Origin: Multifurca ochricompacta
Taxonomy: Eukaryota; Basidiomycota; Agaricomycetes; Russulales; Russulaceae
Assembly: GCA_022496185.1 (NCBI GenBank)
Contig: WTXG01000006.1
Coordinates: 248,001-312,000 of the forward strand
Length of the DNA: 64,000 nt
Direction: 5' to 3'
This document shows, piece by piece, positions 52,036 to 64,000 of the stretch (positions within the stretch are counted from its first letter, which is position 1; each line of letters begins with the position of its first letter). Under the pieces are notes generated by a model. It was not told the DNA's origin. It saw only the letters and a list, made by a program, of their open reading frames with translations, and searched no databases. Made by a program: the position numbers and the translations under genes.

Positions 52036-53240
52036 CACACCCCCAACGCCTGACCCTTCGGATAACTAGAGCCGACGACTCCGTAAAATTGAAAATGACT
52101 GATGGCTGAAAATAAAAAACGGTGCTCAAACTGTTCAGCACTGTGAAGCGTATTGTATACAGTACCCTTCTACGAGCGAGCAGAGCAGAGTAATGGCACC
52201 TGCGCCAATCATATCGTCTCTTGAGGTGCGTGGGGTACACAAGTGATCCAAGCCCTCTTGAACCCTATTCGGTGCTTGTGCAGCCTCGCACTGGGAATCC
52301 TCGTTTTTAGAAAAAATGACAGCGCGTGAATGGGAGGGGATAAGAGGTGGTCGTGGTCTGTACAAGGTGCGCGCAGTGCAACTACTCAAAGTTTAAAGGA
52401 AAAAGGAAGAAACAGATAAAATTACGAAACGTAGTGGATCCGAGGACTTCCCGGTCGGTACTAGTGCTGAACGTGCGGGCGTCCACGGGTACTAGTCTTG
52501 GTTGATTAATAGCGAGGTTAGTCCCAGAGCTCATATGGTGAAAATCACGACCCTGAGGTATGTGAGCGGATCCCTGACTACGATGAAATAATTGGTAGCT
52601 TGTGGACGACGGTGACTCTATCCTAATGGATACCGGACCATTCTCGACAACGGATGACGCAAGTAGAGAAATAATGCAAATGCACGACCAGAATTAAGTA
52701 TGTTCCCATACATATAAAAAGGCGTGGACATCCGTCACATAAAGCAACGTGTGTTCTGTATTTGCGTTCTATGTGAACGCGCCGCCCCACTGCTCATAAA
52801 AGGTTGTAGAGATGGGTTCCTTGAACGAGGAAGCACATTTCCACAAGCTTTGGTTGAATATGGCAGCGATTATAACCCCAGAGCAGCAAAGAGTAGGGGA
52901 CCTTGGCCCGCTTCACAGCTCACCATAAATGGCAACCGGTGTTTACCAGAGCCCGTCCTTCATTTTCATTTTGTTCTTTTATTAATCAAGCTGTCAGCTG
53001 TCAAGTAGAGAGCATGGTGTATGAGTTGCTAGTAAGGATTTTAGGGTGCTAGGGCACGACTGAAGGGTCAGCGTCAGCGTCAGCCAATGCCAAATAGACC
53101 GTTGGGCCTGGGCTGGGCTGGTAAACACGCTGTCAGGGGTCCCACCATATATGTAGCCCACCATCCCATCCACCCATGCCCACTGCCCACCAACGCCCAA
53201 TGGACACGCCCCGCCCAACTTCGCCGAATCACTCACCAGC

Positions 53241-53277
53241 CTTACCCTTACCCTTACCCTTACCCTTACCCTTACCC
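53241..53277 (+). repeat. (CCCTTA)n microsatellite
   Basis: About six copies of CTTACC/CCCTTA in tandem. It resembles, but is not, the fungal telomere unit (CCCTAA). Confidence 0.9.
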
Positions 53278-56200
53278 CGCCCTGAATTCTTGACGTGGCC
53301 CCTTCCTGGTATCACTGGGCCCTGGGGATGGCTACCCGATTCCTGGCTCTGATCAGGTGCGAGAGCGGGTACATCCGTGCGGTATTAATGTACACTTTAC
53401 TGCACCCGCACGTTTAAGCGAAAGGCCTTTAAAGATCCCGTTATCCACTTTCGTGACATTCGCCCTGTCGCGTTCTGTCTTACTTGAAGTTAAAGTACGA
53501 CCATGATTTCTCCGTCCGTAGGGTCTACCCATCAATGCGAATGCATGTATATATCCCCACTGGCATTCAGGACGTGATGAAATTTGGTAATCGTATTTGG
53601 GTGTGCGGCTGGCGTTCAGGAACAACGACAACGAGACGACAAGTGAGGCCCTGGGATGCGGATGTGTGAGTGAATGAATTACACCCAGTCCTATGAGGCA
53701 GGTGGCAGGCACGCGCAACACAGATAAGAGGCACCTGTATATCGCTCGCTCATCCTCCTTAATAAATTGTCAATGAGTAATGAGCGCCATCATTCCACAG
53801 TTCCCTGCTCTCGAGGAAAGCTGTCTGCGCGCAACGCAACGCTCACGCTCTTTCCTCTTTTCTGTCACCAGTACCGTATCATCCATTAACTGGTAGACGA
53901 TGCCCGATGATGACAAGGCAACGTCATATCGCTCTCGCTCACCACTACACCCCTCATCCCTTCTTGTGGTCGGCTTTTCCAAATTGCTCCGTCGTCATTC
54001 CTATTTGCGAAACTTAAAGCCGCCGCAGTAACTGAGACACGAGAGGAGCAATCCATCAAACCTAAACAATCAAAAGAGATCAGATCTAGAAAAAAAAAAA
54101 AAAGGATATCTGCACTCGGTCAGTTGATCGGCGGACGGACCTTGTCCCTCACCAGCCCTGGGCGGACCCGTTTAACGCATTAAGCCCCATTGCATCTTTC
54201 TGACCTTGACGGATGCGGGCACGACAAGCAGGAAGTGGTACAAGTACACGAGGTCCACGGCGGCACCCGATGCCGTTGTCCCGCGGGGGCAGCGGTGAGG
54301 ACGAGGACAACCATATCGTAGGTCCACTCCAAATAGCTGCAAAACCGCCAAACCCGAGAACCATGATGGCCTAACGTACACGGTAACTACCATGCATAAC
54401 CCGATCAGCAAGTGCTTGGAACCCGTGACCATTCCACGACGCCAGCGGGCTCTATTCCCAGTGTTGATGATAGTTGAAGGCCTGCATTGGCGCCTGGTAC
54501 ACAGCACCGTGCTTACTACCTTATTCTCCGACGCGCTGTCGCATAAGGTGGGTTGACTAGGGTGGTGGAGTGGGAGTGGGGTGGGTGAGGAGGGGGGGTG
54601 TGTGCGGGAGCACATGCGATAAGTGTCGTGTCTAGAATCTCATTGAGTTCCTTAGCCCCTTTCCAATTCAGAGATGTCTCCGGTTCTCCGCCGGTCAAAT
54701 GTCTTTTTTTCGAATGAGGGTTTCCCTATACTTGCGTTGCCTGTTGCGTCGTAATCAGAGGTCTTTTGAAGAATAAGTTGGTCGCGTCATCACCACCACC
54801 CCAACCATCATCATCATCATTATCTACATTCGTACCTTTCGTACCTTTCGTGTAGCATGAAACTATGCAGTTACAGTTGATAAACCACCTGTCTTACTTT
54901 TGTGAGCGGAGAGTGCGTGGATGAGGGTCTGGTACGAGCACGGTTCACGTTCGAGCTTGCTCAAAGGCTGTATACAGCCCCGAGCGGAGCGCCGTGACGG
55001 TGGATGAACGTGAAATCGACTGACGATAGGTTTCGCCGACCGACCGATCAGTTGTGCGGGCAAGCGCAGACGTAGGCACACACGCCTGCAAACTCAGTCT
55101 CGGCCGATGCCGGGGATGATGGGTTGATGAGTCCTTTCCTAGCTGTGGAAGACTGGAAGACTTTATCCTGAAACGCCAATGAATACACGAACACGTTGAG
55201 TCGAAGCGCGCCGCGCCGCTACGCCAAGTGAATTTGCTTGGTGGAACCTCAATGGATTCCCACCTATTCATTCGATGATAATACACGTATCAAACCCAAT
55301 GACACAGTGTTTTTTTTGTTTTGTTTCATTCTTCAACTTCAACATTTCCCGCGGGACACGCGCTTGTTTATATCGCGCGGAGGCTCCCAGTCCTCTCTCT
55401 CCCTAACCCCCTGACAGATATCCGCGGTGATCAAGTATAGGCACGGCGCTTGTCAAATCTTACAGCACCCTTTGTCCCCCTCCTAATCATTAATGAAATG
55501 CACATGGGGGGACGGGTTGTTATTGTGAGATAAGTGGGCACGTTTCACTCATTTCTGGAAGCTGAGCTGCTGCGTGTTCCTTTTGCGGCGCTTCTCGGTA
55601 TTGTTCAAGCGCCGATACTAGGATACGTGGTGTCCCATTCGGACATACTTTTGCCACGAGACTCATGGTCATGATCCTAGAAAATCACGTACGCACACGC
55701 CCGCACCCAGTATACCTGTATTGTGGATAGCGGTCGGTCAGGCATGACGAATAAGTCTGTCTTCAGAAGGCAAAGGAACTGTCATGTAAGATTAGCAGGA
55801 ACACGACTATGCGAGTCTCGAAAAAAGCGCGCAGATGGCAGTGCAGTGCAGAAGCAGAAGTGAGAGGATGTACCCCTGGCGCTCGGTCTCTTGCTTTTCC
55901 TTTTCCTTTGCGTAAGCTCATAATACACAGACCGTGGGACTAAGAGAGCAAAGGTGTGGGTTATTGGTTTGCTTGCTTGAGAGAATAAGGTTGCCTTGTG
56001 CCTAGGTAGTATAAACGGAGCGAAGCTTCGCCGTGGCGAATGGGTACAGATGACGCAAATGGACAGGAAGAACGTGTGTGCGGGAGCATATGGTGACTGT
56101 GCTGGGGATATACGGGGTCCGTGGACGTGCGGAGCACTAAATTGGGCTTTGGCCGGTTTTCATCCAGGTCCCTTCACTTTCTGGAATCCTCACCACCGCC

Positions 56201-57159
56201 TTCAGGCGATTATGGGTCCGCATGTCCGCATGAGGTTCGAACTCAAGTGACGCCGGTGCCTGACACACGGAAGGGCTCCAGACGGAGAGCACCGGCATGC
56301 AGGGTTGCATTAAGTAGAAATGACGATCACTTGTGAGGCCGAAGGAACACGAGGAAGTTGATCAGGGAACTATGGGACTGGCGCAAGCCGCTTACCATTA
56401 TAGCAAGTAGATGGCAGTATCTATGGGTATCTATGGGGGAACTATGAGGGTCCTAGCCCGAAGTCAGCGGGGTGCCTTACAAGAAGTAACGGAGAGAAAT
56501 AGAGAGTGAGACGATGCATCAGTAAGCGCGCTTTGACTCATGTAGCCCTAGTTAGAAGACCATTTGTACGATTTGGAATTAGATAGCGATATCTGTGGGT
56601 GTGGGTGTGGGTGTGGGTGGGAGGTGGGGTTAGTTCTCGGTGCCTGGGGATGCCTGGCCCAAGAGTTCGGTAATCTCGATCAGGTACATATCCCCGTTGA
56701 TGGTATTTCTAAATAGGGACATTTACCTATCATTCTTCTCAAAATTATGTTCCGCCGGCCGGGATCAATCTTTTTATTTTTAAAATATTTATATTTATAT
56801 TTTATTTATATTTTGTTCCTTTTCTTTCAATGTCTGGTTGACCTTTTTTTTTTTTGACACAATCGTCATCGCGACACGACAACAACCATCACCGCCAAGA
56901 AAGAAAAAAGGGGAGGGTGAGGGGGAGGGAAATTGAAAGAAAGTAAGTCATTTCATCTGGGTCTGGGTGGATAATAAAACCCTTGGGAAACTTGGGAAGA
57001 AACTGGTAAACCCCAAATTCACTCTCCGCGCAACTCGTTGGCTTTTTATTTTTCGGTCCGTTTGGCCTGTTCCTGCTCTGTTCTACATTCCTGCCTGCTC
57101 TGTTCCTCTATTCCCGTTTATCTTCCACTCGGTCAACTTGTTTTCTTCCCGAATCTCTC

Positions 57160-59430
57160 ATGCGTTCGCACGCCGATGACGATGACCCCCTCGCCGTCGT
57201 TCTCCGTCCTCCGCCAGATGAGTCCCCAGAGGCTAGGGTACTACGTATTTCTCGTGAGGAGGAAGCTCTTCGTGTCTCCCAGGCCATCGACGACGCTATC
57301 CGCCTTGAACGACAGACACATAAGAAAAATAAAATCGTTCGTGTACTTCTTCTGGGCCAAAGCGAGTCTGGTATGTCTTATTCGTATCCCTCAGTCTCCA
57401 TCGCTTATCTCATCTCAGGCAAGTCTACGACACTGCGCCGTGAGTGCTGATCCCTTATGCACTTGTGGGCCTGTGTGACTTCCTCTTTTCTGCCCAGAAT
57501 TTCAGCGTATCTACACCCCTACGGCCTTCCGCGAGGAGCGCATACATTGGCGCGTGATCATTCAATTGAACGTTATTCGCTCTGTGCATACAATCCTCAC
57601 TGCCGTTGCTGCCTACCGCCGACAGACCTCTCGGACTCGCGCTCGCACCCTCTCTGGCCCTCGCTGGGACTCGCGTTCGCAGGTTCAGTCCGTACGGACA
57701 GACGGAAAGGGTAAAGGCAGGGCCCGCGTGGATGCCGAATCCGACTATGATGACCTTGATGAGGAGGAGGGGGCCGGAGATGTAGTTATGCATTCGCTCT
57801 ATGCAGGCGCATTGCCTGACGAAGACGCCCAAGAGGATGCCGAACTTGATGCGATCGCGCAGCGCCTTGAACCCCTTCAGCGCGTAGAAGCTATGCTTAA
57901 GGCACGCCTCGTACCACCCTCCGAGGACGAGCCTGCAGACCTCGGAACAGGCCCCGTAAGCTTACCTACTTCTGCGCTTGGTCTTGCAAAAGAGGTTTTC
58001 GTGCGCCCGGGGAAGTGGCGCTCGGGAGGCGCCGGCGCGCGTCCCGCAAGCGCCATTGCGGCCGAGGCAGCGGATGAGGCTCAGCGTGTGCTCTTCGAGT
58101 GCAGATTTGACTTGATGCGATTATGGGCAAGCATGCGCGTGCGTGAGATCTTGGCGCTCCGCCGTGTGCGACCTGAAGAGGAGAGCGGATTGTGAGTGTT
58201 TTTCTTACATTATCCTCTTAGACCCCCCCCCCCCCCCACCCTATGCCCGTTGAGGGCTCTCGTAGTGATCGTCGTCCAGCAGAACTCATAGAATTTTTGC
58301 TCTCGTCCCAGTTTCTTGAATGATTTAGACCGGGTAACCGGGTACAATTACGTCCCCACGGACGGTGCGCGGGGCCATACCCTATCCTGAGTGGCGTTGC
58401 ATTTCTGTTAACACATTTAGCTAGATGACGTGCTCAAGGCGAGGCTGAAAACAATTGGTGTTTCAGAGTACAAGTTTGAGATGGAGGCTGGCGATCAACG
58501 GGGAACGCAGTGGCGAATTGTAGATGTGGGGGGTTCACGGTTTCAAGTGCGCTAAAATGCCTTATTCTGGCATCTTCCGTGAACAACGCTGCTGACTGCA
58601 CGGCTGCAGCGGCGTACGTAGCTGCCATCCTTCCATCTGGTTGTCGTGATTTCTTACTTGTCCCGGTTCCTTCCACGCGGTTGATGGGCGCAGCGACATG
58701 GGTGCCATTCTTTGATAATGGTATGTGTTACCGCCACCCGAGAGGTGATCCACATGGTTATCGGGTTTCGTGCTGACGGAAGATGCAGTTGACGCCATCA
58801 TTTTCTTAGCGCCTATTTCGGCGTTCGACCAAGTCCTGACGGAAGACCCCAAAGTGAACCGCCTAGTACGCTGCCTCCATTCCATCGATTTCATGGCCTA
58901 ATACCCAGAGAAACACAGGAGGATTCGGTGCTGTTATGGAAAGGCATTTGCCAGAATAAGCTATTAGCCAAAGTTGATCTAGTGCTCTTTCTCAACAAGT
59001 GCGACATCCTCCAACGCAAGCTGGATTCGGGTATTCGTCTCTCGCGATACGTTAAGAGCTATGATGACCGGCCAAACGATATGGAAACCGCTTCCAAGTG
59101 TACGTCCTTCGCCTTTTGTGATCTCGTGACCCTTCTGATCATTTTGGGGGCGTCAGACTTCCGGGGAAAGTTCAGCGCCATACAAAGAACCTATTCGCAC
59201 GCACCCAGAAAGTTCTATGGTTACTGCACATCCGTCACGGTGAGGATCGTTGTCTACTGATTTGGTGGAAGCTCTATCTTGTTTCCTGCAGGAAACTACG
59301 ACAACGGCAGGCATCCTCGCAAGTGGTGAGTCTAAGACATTCGACCTTTTATTTTGTCCTCTCGCTGATCGGCTTTCTAGTCCGGGATATCGTGCTACGA
59401 CAAAACCTACGTTCGGTAAGGCTCGCCTGA
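57160..59430 (+). CDS. Atypical, large G-protein alpha subunit
   Basis: This is a heterotrimeric-type GTP-binding protein of the expanded basidiomycete G-alpha group. Exons: 57160-57370, 57419-57439, 57498-58191, 58312-58364, 58425 to about 58553, about 58676-58720, 58789-58866, 58920-59099, 59157-59239, 59292-59325, 59381-59430. G1 is GQSESGKST (split by introns). Switch I keeps the catalytic Arg (ARLKTIGV). Switch II reads DVGGSR, so Ser replaces the usual catalytic Gln. G4 is NKCD and G5 is in CTSVT. The N-terminus (MRSHADDDDP) lacks the MGxxxS myristoylation signal. A long acidic and basic insert (about residues 100-270) lies in the helical domain. The junction after GGSR continues logically at LMGAATWVPFFDN, but no AG acceptor is present there. 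The stop after RQNLRSVRLA is provisional. Confidence 0.88.
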
Positions 59431-59790
59431 CGGTTTTCGTTTTCTGGTCACACAGCCTAAACCGCGAACCACGCGATAGGCCGTGACTTCTCCTCTATCC
59501 TGAGTGATTTAGCAGGGGGACGGTATATACCACTTGCTCTACGTCGGTGAACGGAGGGAGGAACATCCTTGTAGATATAGTTATATGACATCATCTCATT
59601 CATTATTATCATCATATGCCGTACATTCCATTCCTATACACCCACACTACAGTACAGTACAGTGCATACAGTGCATATACATTAACCCCACCACGGGAGT
59701 TGCTTACTCAGCATCTATAATGACTCTGGAATGATTGACTGACTGAGACCTGACTTCGAGGACACCCCTACTGCTTGACCTCTCACATCT
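59431..59790. other. Short intergenic region
   Basis: No gene seen. It contains the G-alpha 3' flank and the LTN1 upstream region, with imperfect ACAGT repeats at 59648-59675. Confidence 0.6.
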
Positions 59791-62700
59791 ATGACCAAGG
59801 CTGGATCTAAATCATCTGCATCATCCGCCACCCGTAAGAAACATGTACGCAAGGCAGTCGCCAAGGATGCCCCACCCACAGATGCCCCGATTTTGACCAT
59901 GGGGAAGAAGCCCAAGGGCAAAGACAAGGGTAAGAACAAGGAACCGCCGCGTAAGAAGGCATATGTACCACCTGTAAAGCCGCAGCCAGTACAGCAAGAC
60001 CCGATCGACACTTATGGACTCGCGCAGCGTTTGCCTGCTGAACTGCTAGTTGTCTTGCGCGGGCTCAGCAAGAAGGACACAGTGACAAAAACCAAAGCAC
60101 TCGAGGAGCTTCGCGCGGCTTGGATCGATCGCGTGGAGCTCCTGCGCGATGACGACGACCATCAAGATATGGATTGCCTAGCGCGGCTCGAGGCGCTCAC
60201 ACTATCGCTACCTGTTTGGGTACGTGCGCCCGACCTTACCCCGTCTCTTTTGCGGGCCCGTACAATTTGTGAAACCTTTTTTTTTTGGTAGATGCATCAT
60301 GCACCTGCCCTCTTTTTGCATCCCTCTCGCCGTCTGCGCACGCTCGCGCTCACCGCGCACGCCGGGATCCTCCGCTCGGAACCACTACGCGCACGAGCGT
60401 TCTTCTACCTTTGCGAGGTTGCGTCTGCGGAGCAGGTCGAATGCGTCCTTGGGAGCTGGTGCATGGCCACTCGTGATGCAGAGCGACAAGTTGCGCTCGT
60501 CGCTCAGCGTTCCTGGGATGCGCACATTGTACTCTCTCCGGCTGATGCAGATGCAGATGCCGTCCCTGGCTCAGACGCTACCCCACGCGCAGCAGAAGGA
60601 AAGCTTCGGCTGGATTCGGTGCAGATGGGTGCACTACTCGTGTTTATGCAACGCGCGCTGCTCGACCCACTTGCTTTGCACGCATATTTGAACCCGGTGC
60701 AGGTCCCCGTTGACGTCATTGCACCGAGGGTCATACGCGGGCGACCCGTTCCGACGCCCGTGGTGGCTGCACAGACAAGCAGAGCGGATAACGAGCCACC
60801 CACGCGAGCGAAGGGCGAGAGTGACGAAGAGAGCGAGACGGATCGGAAGGCGAGGTTGCGAATCGGCGCTCTTGGCGCACTGCAATGTATTTTAGGTGCG
60901 TACATGCCATATGATCTCTGGTTTTTTTCTCTGTGCTAAAAGAGTTGACATACGTTAGATCTCCGCGCGCAGGACACGGGCCAAGTTCACTCGAAGATCT
61001 ATTTGAAATCCTCTCTGATGCGCGGTTGTGGAGTTCTCTCCATCATGCACAGACATGTCCATTCGCAAATGTTGAGAGCTTTGGATATGGGCAACCGGTC
61101 GTACGAAGTTACGCCTGGACATTGCTTCTCGCAATGCTGGAGACTTGGCCAGGTACGTCATCCGCTTGTGCGCATCTTATGGTTCATAAAACTAGGTGGG
61201 GATATTTAGATAAGATAGTTGGCTTAGTACCCATGCTCAGCGTTGCAGTCTTACGTTCGTCTTTCTCTGAGCCAAGTATACAGGTCAGAGGATCAATGTG
61301 GCGTCCATTGCTCAAGTTCCTTAAAAGTATGTCGTGTCCTATTTTGCGTCATTGGTACATTACTCACTTAACGACAGACTTTCCCTGCGCCTGGGAATTG
61401 ATGCTGCTTTTGAACTTCACAAGGAAAGCGACAGTGACTCTGAAGAAGCTGGGGGCTCTGATGAAGATAGAGTCAAAGAAAAATCGACTGCTTCTGTTGC
61501 CAAAGTTAGGCGATCGCCTGGTTTCACAGACTTTTTGCAGTTCTTGGAGATTGGCTGTGGGGGTTCGCCGCAACAAGGCTACCCAGCGGTTCTTGTGATT
61601 CTCTCCTCCATTCCGTCATCTGTTCGTGGCCCGCCACTACAATTTTACATTTTCATATCTAAATGTCTGCCTTCACAGATCTTACTGTGCTCAGATTTCG
61701 ATACCCCCGCTGGACTGCTCTTTGCTTCATTCTGGGCCGCTGTTGATGGACGCGCGTTTAGCGCGCTTGATCGCACTGCCAAGTCCGCGGCGTTTCTTAG
61801 CGCGCTGCTTGAATGCACAACGTTCGTAGTGCGACGCATGCGCGACACCGCTGGGGACGCGGGTAATAGTGTGTATATCGCCGGTGCGGAAGCAGCTCTC
61901 CTACGCGCCCAGTATGCAAGGGTGTGGGAAGAATGTGCATCACGGCGGCTAAGAGTTGAGGAGGCTGTAACAGGCGAGCTGGTTGCGAAGAGCCTAGTCA
62001 CGCTGAACGAGATCGACTCAGGTATTCATGTTCCTTCAATCTCTTATGGGTTCGTTAAACGGCTTGTGTTGAGAAGGTCTGTTCGACGCGGCCTGGGACC
62101 CTCTTGTACCCGGAATGAAGGTGCATTTGGGCTCCGAAGATGCACAGAACACCCAGTTGCTCTTCTCTTTGCTCAAAGCTTTTCGTGCAGTCTTCGTGGA
62201 AGGGAGTCATCCTCGCTTCGTTTCGGATGAGTCCTTCCAGCGAACCTTGGAAGTAGTACTCGACCGGAGTCGTGAGGCGCTTCTTTCACGAACACAAGAC
62301 GAAGGGACTCGTCGTACGATCGGTGTATTGCTCGATATGGTTGACACCTTTGGGGGCGATCTCTTTGTTGGAGTTAGTCATGCCAAGGTAGGAAAGATGG
62401 CCTGTTTTCGACAGTCTAAGGTTGCGTTCACACTGGTCTTTCTTCAAGGCTCTTGATGGGATGATTTTGGAACACGCAGGCAAGGTATTGAGCGTGTCAC
62501 CTAAGCTTCTGACGACCTACCTTTCGCGCCGCGATGACCATTTAGTCACACTTGGACTCTGGCGATCCCTTCTCGAGTCGTTACCCTCACACCCCGTCTA
62601 CGCGGTCCTTCCACCCCTCTTAGAGGCGGTGGAGCAGCACACTCTTCCAGATCATCTGAAACCCGCCCGGCGGGAATTCGACAGATCAATCAGTGCGATA

Positions 62701-64000
62701 TTCGCCGATGCCATGGGTTCTGCCAATTCAGATGCATTTCCTCTGCTTCTTCGCCTAATCCGATGCTCAGGTGCGCTCGGGTATCTCGCTATTCCAGTGT
62801 CTGATAAGACCTGAAGGTTACTTCGTGACGGACGAATCGTTCGATATATTGTTTCAACAGGTGATCGCCACCTTCGGTGAGATCCTCTCGCACATCCTGC
62901 ACGGAGATGAGGAGGACACAGCCAAGTTGGATGTGCTGGTCAATGTTATTGCCGTTTGCCTCGAGAACCGGTTCGAACTGGGTCTTCAAGAGAGATTTGC
63001 CCTCTCTCTTCTTCCCGACGTCTTTGTTGTTGCATTCTTGCTGCCGAAGGCACTGCCAGTACCTGGAATTTCTACAGCAGAGAAGACGTGGAAATCGTGG
63101 TGGGCGAGCGCGCCCTTAGGTTTACAAAGGCAGGTCTGGACGGCCATCTGCGCGCGTTTACAAGACGCTATCTTCCATACCTCGACCCTTGCAAGGTGAG
63201 ACCTGAGCAATTACTACGATATACGTCACTCACCCCAAGATAAGCCCATTGGATATCCTGCGCGCAGCGGCAGATAGTGGCGTTGACAAGCCTTTTGCCG
63301 GGCTGGATGACCTTCTTCCCACTAGCAGATACCTTGACGACTTCTTGTGCAACCTCCGATTAGATCCAGCGGTTCCAAGCCTCGCGATACTCCACCCCCT
63401 CATACCACCCTCTTCCTCGTTCGATGTCGCAGAAGGGCCTGATTGCGAAGCCGATCGACAAGGGCTTGGCGTATATGCACGTGGGGTCCTGATATTGCTG
63501 TACGCATATACTGAGGACAGGGAGCTAGCACGAGCCAACCTGTGGGCGCTCCGGCATTTTCTCGCTCTGGCAATTTATGCGGGAGAACTCCTCAATGTGC
63601 CAACCTTGCCGAATCCAGCATTTTCTCGGACGGTTGAGAAGGATGTATTACGGGACGTTACGGTGAAAATTCAACAGCTGACGACGTATCTTCTGACGAC
63701 AGCCGCTGCGGACGATGTCTGGCATATGAATGTTGTCACGTCCTTGCTAAACGGAAACCACGACGCCTCCTTGGGAGATTTAGCATCTTTCACTGTTGAT
63801 CTGGTCAAGCACGCGCAAGACGGAGACGACAGCCTGCACGTGCGGATACTTCATACTGTGCTGCAGTATGTTCTACGTGACACCACGAGAGAGGAAGCCG
63901 ATCAGTGGTTGTTAGTTGCTCGCAAATTAGACAGGAACGGTAAGCTCGTTGTGGTTGTCAAGGGAGTCTGACCATAACGTTTCGTGAAGCCCCAGAGACT
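59791..64000 (+). CDS. LTN1: Listerin E3 ubiquitin ligase of ribosome quality control, 5' part
   Basis: Listerin ubiquitinates nascent chains stalled on 60S subunits. This window holds roughly the first 1,200 residues. The C-terminal RWD and RING domains lie beyond the edge. The N-terminus is basic (MTKAGSKSSASSATRKKHVRK), followed by the conserved LSKKDTVTKTKALEEL repeat start and FLQFLEIGCGGSPQQGYPAV. Exons as read: 59791-60219, 60292-60895, 60973-61152, 61228-61326, 61378-61621, 61679-62021, 62077-62387, 62449-62770, about 62809-63195, 63245-63939, 63990 onward. The frame must shift by one base near 61396 (FPCAWE to IDAAFELHKE), where a missing A in a short run would explain it. The 62771-62808 interval also fails to keep the frame and is only 38 bp. 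Identity is good; exact model uncertain. Confidence 0.85.

Larger units (their letters stand above)
51887..57159. other. 5.3-kb stretch without a recognised gene
   Basis: No conserved frame, rRNA or tRNA was seen. The left end is the aspartokinase upstream region. Low-complexity tracts include (CCCTTA)n at 53241-53277, an A-run near 54090, ATC and TACCTTTCG repeats near 54795-54850, and (GGGTGT)n near 56600-56625. The longest frames (such as 54172-54615 minus) show no domain. The right end (about 56820-57159) is the pyrimidine-rich upstream region of the G-alpha gene. Confidence 0.5.

Noticed and set aside
53241..53277. Telomere-like repeat
   Set aside because: The unit is CCCTTA, not the fungal CCCTAA/TTAGGG, is only about 37 bp long and lies between genes.
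54172..54615. 147-codon minus-strand frame with a hydrophobic segment
   Set aside because: No family resemblance, and the N-terminal part derives from a CCACC/CCCTC low-complexity tract.
56230..56245. tRNA B-box-like GGTTCGAACTC
   Set aside because: No A-box or acceptor stem at the proper distances on either strand.

Overview
The window looks like nuclear DNA of a filamentous basidiomycete, probably an agaricomycete. The host genes are split by many short introns (about 49-120 bp) with GTRNGT-like donors. They include a multi-intron fungal P450 and a large divergent G-alpha. The transposable elements are Tf1/sushi-type chromoviruses, a Ty1/copia element, a hAT transposase and a Tc1-like element, a mix typical of Agaricomycetes. 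I saw no bacterial or organellar features.

Bases 1 to about 39,700 form a transposon island. It opens with the 3' end of a chromovirus (Gy-0, 1-1533, + strand). A hAT transposase pseudogene follows, cut in two (1712-4409 and 30241-30611) by chromovirus Gy-1 (4410-30240, - strand). Gy-1 contains two further stacks. The first is a solo LTR of a second family (S2, 7700-16975) that hosts chromovirus Gy-2 (8539-16623), which in turn hosts solo LTR S1 (13765-14350). The second is chromovirus Gy-3 (17338-26441), which hosts a giant palindromic Tc1-like element (21637-23258). Every insertion has a visible target-site duplication: CCCAG, CCCAT, TTTTC, TCCAG, GTTCC and TA. After subtracting inserts, Gy-1, Gy-2 and Gy-3 are 7.44, 7.49 and 7.48 kb, which independently supports the layout. 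A separate copia element (32028-38615, - strand, TSD ACGGG) sits in a GGGTAC-type repeat.

The chromoviruses share one plan: LTR, an 11-nt self-priming site, gag with no AUG, pol in the -1 frame ending in a chromodomain, then an additional ORF with four zinc-knuckle-like motifs, then a polypurine tract and LTR. The AUG-less gag and the 3' zinc-knuckle ORF are the most unusual things here. Decay of these elements is dominated by CpG transitions, both between paired LTRs and at premature TGA codons.

From about 40 kb to the right edge is host sequence: a cytochrome P450 (+), a small hypothetical gene (-), a small heat-shock protein (+), aspartokinase with a Gcn4-type site upstream (-), a 5.3-kb stretch with no recognised gene, an atypical G-alpha subunit (+) and the 5' part of the listerin E3 ligase gene LTN1 (+), which runs off the window. 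Aspartokinase and LTN1 carry isolated one-base frame breaks. These look like homopolymer contractions, so either assembly errors or recent pseudogenisation.

All calls rest on reading the sequence by eye. No database search was run.
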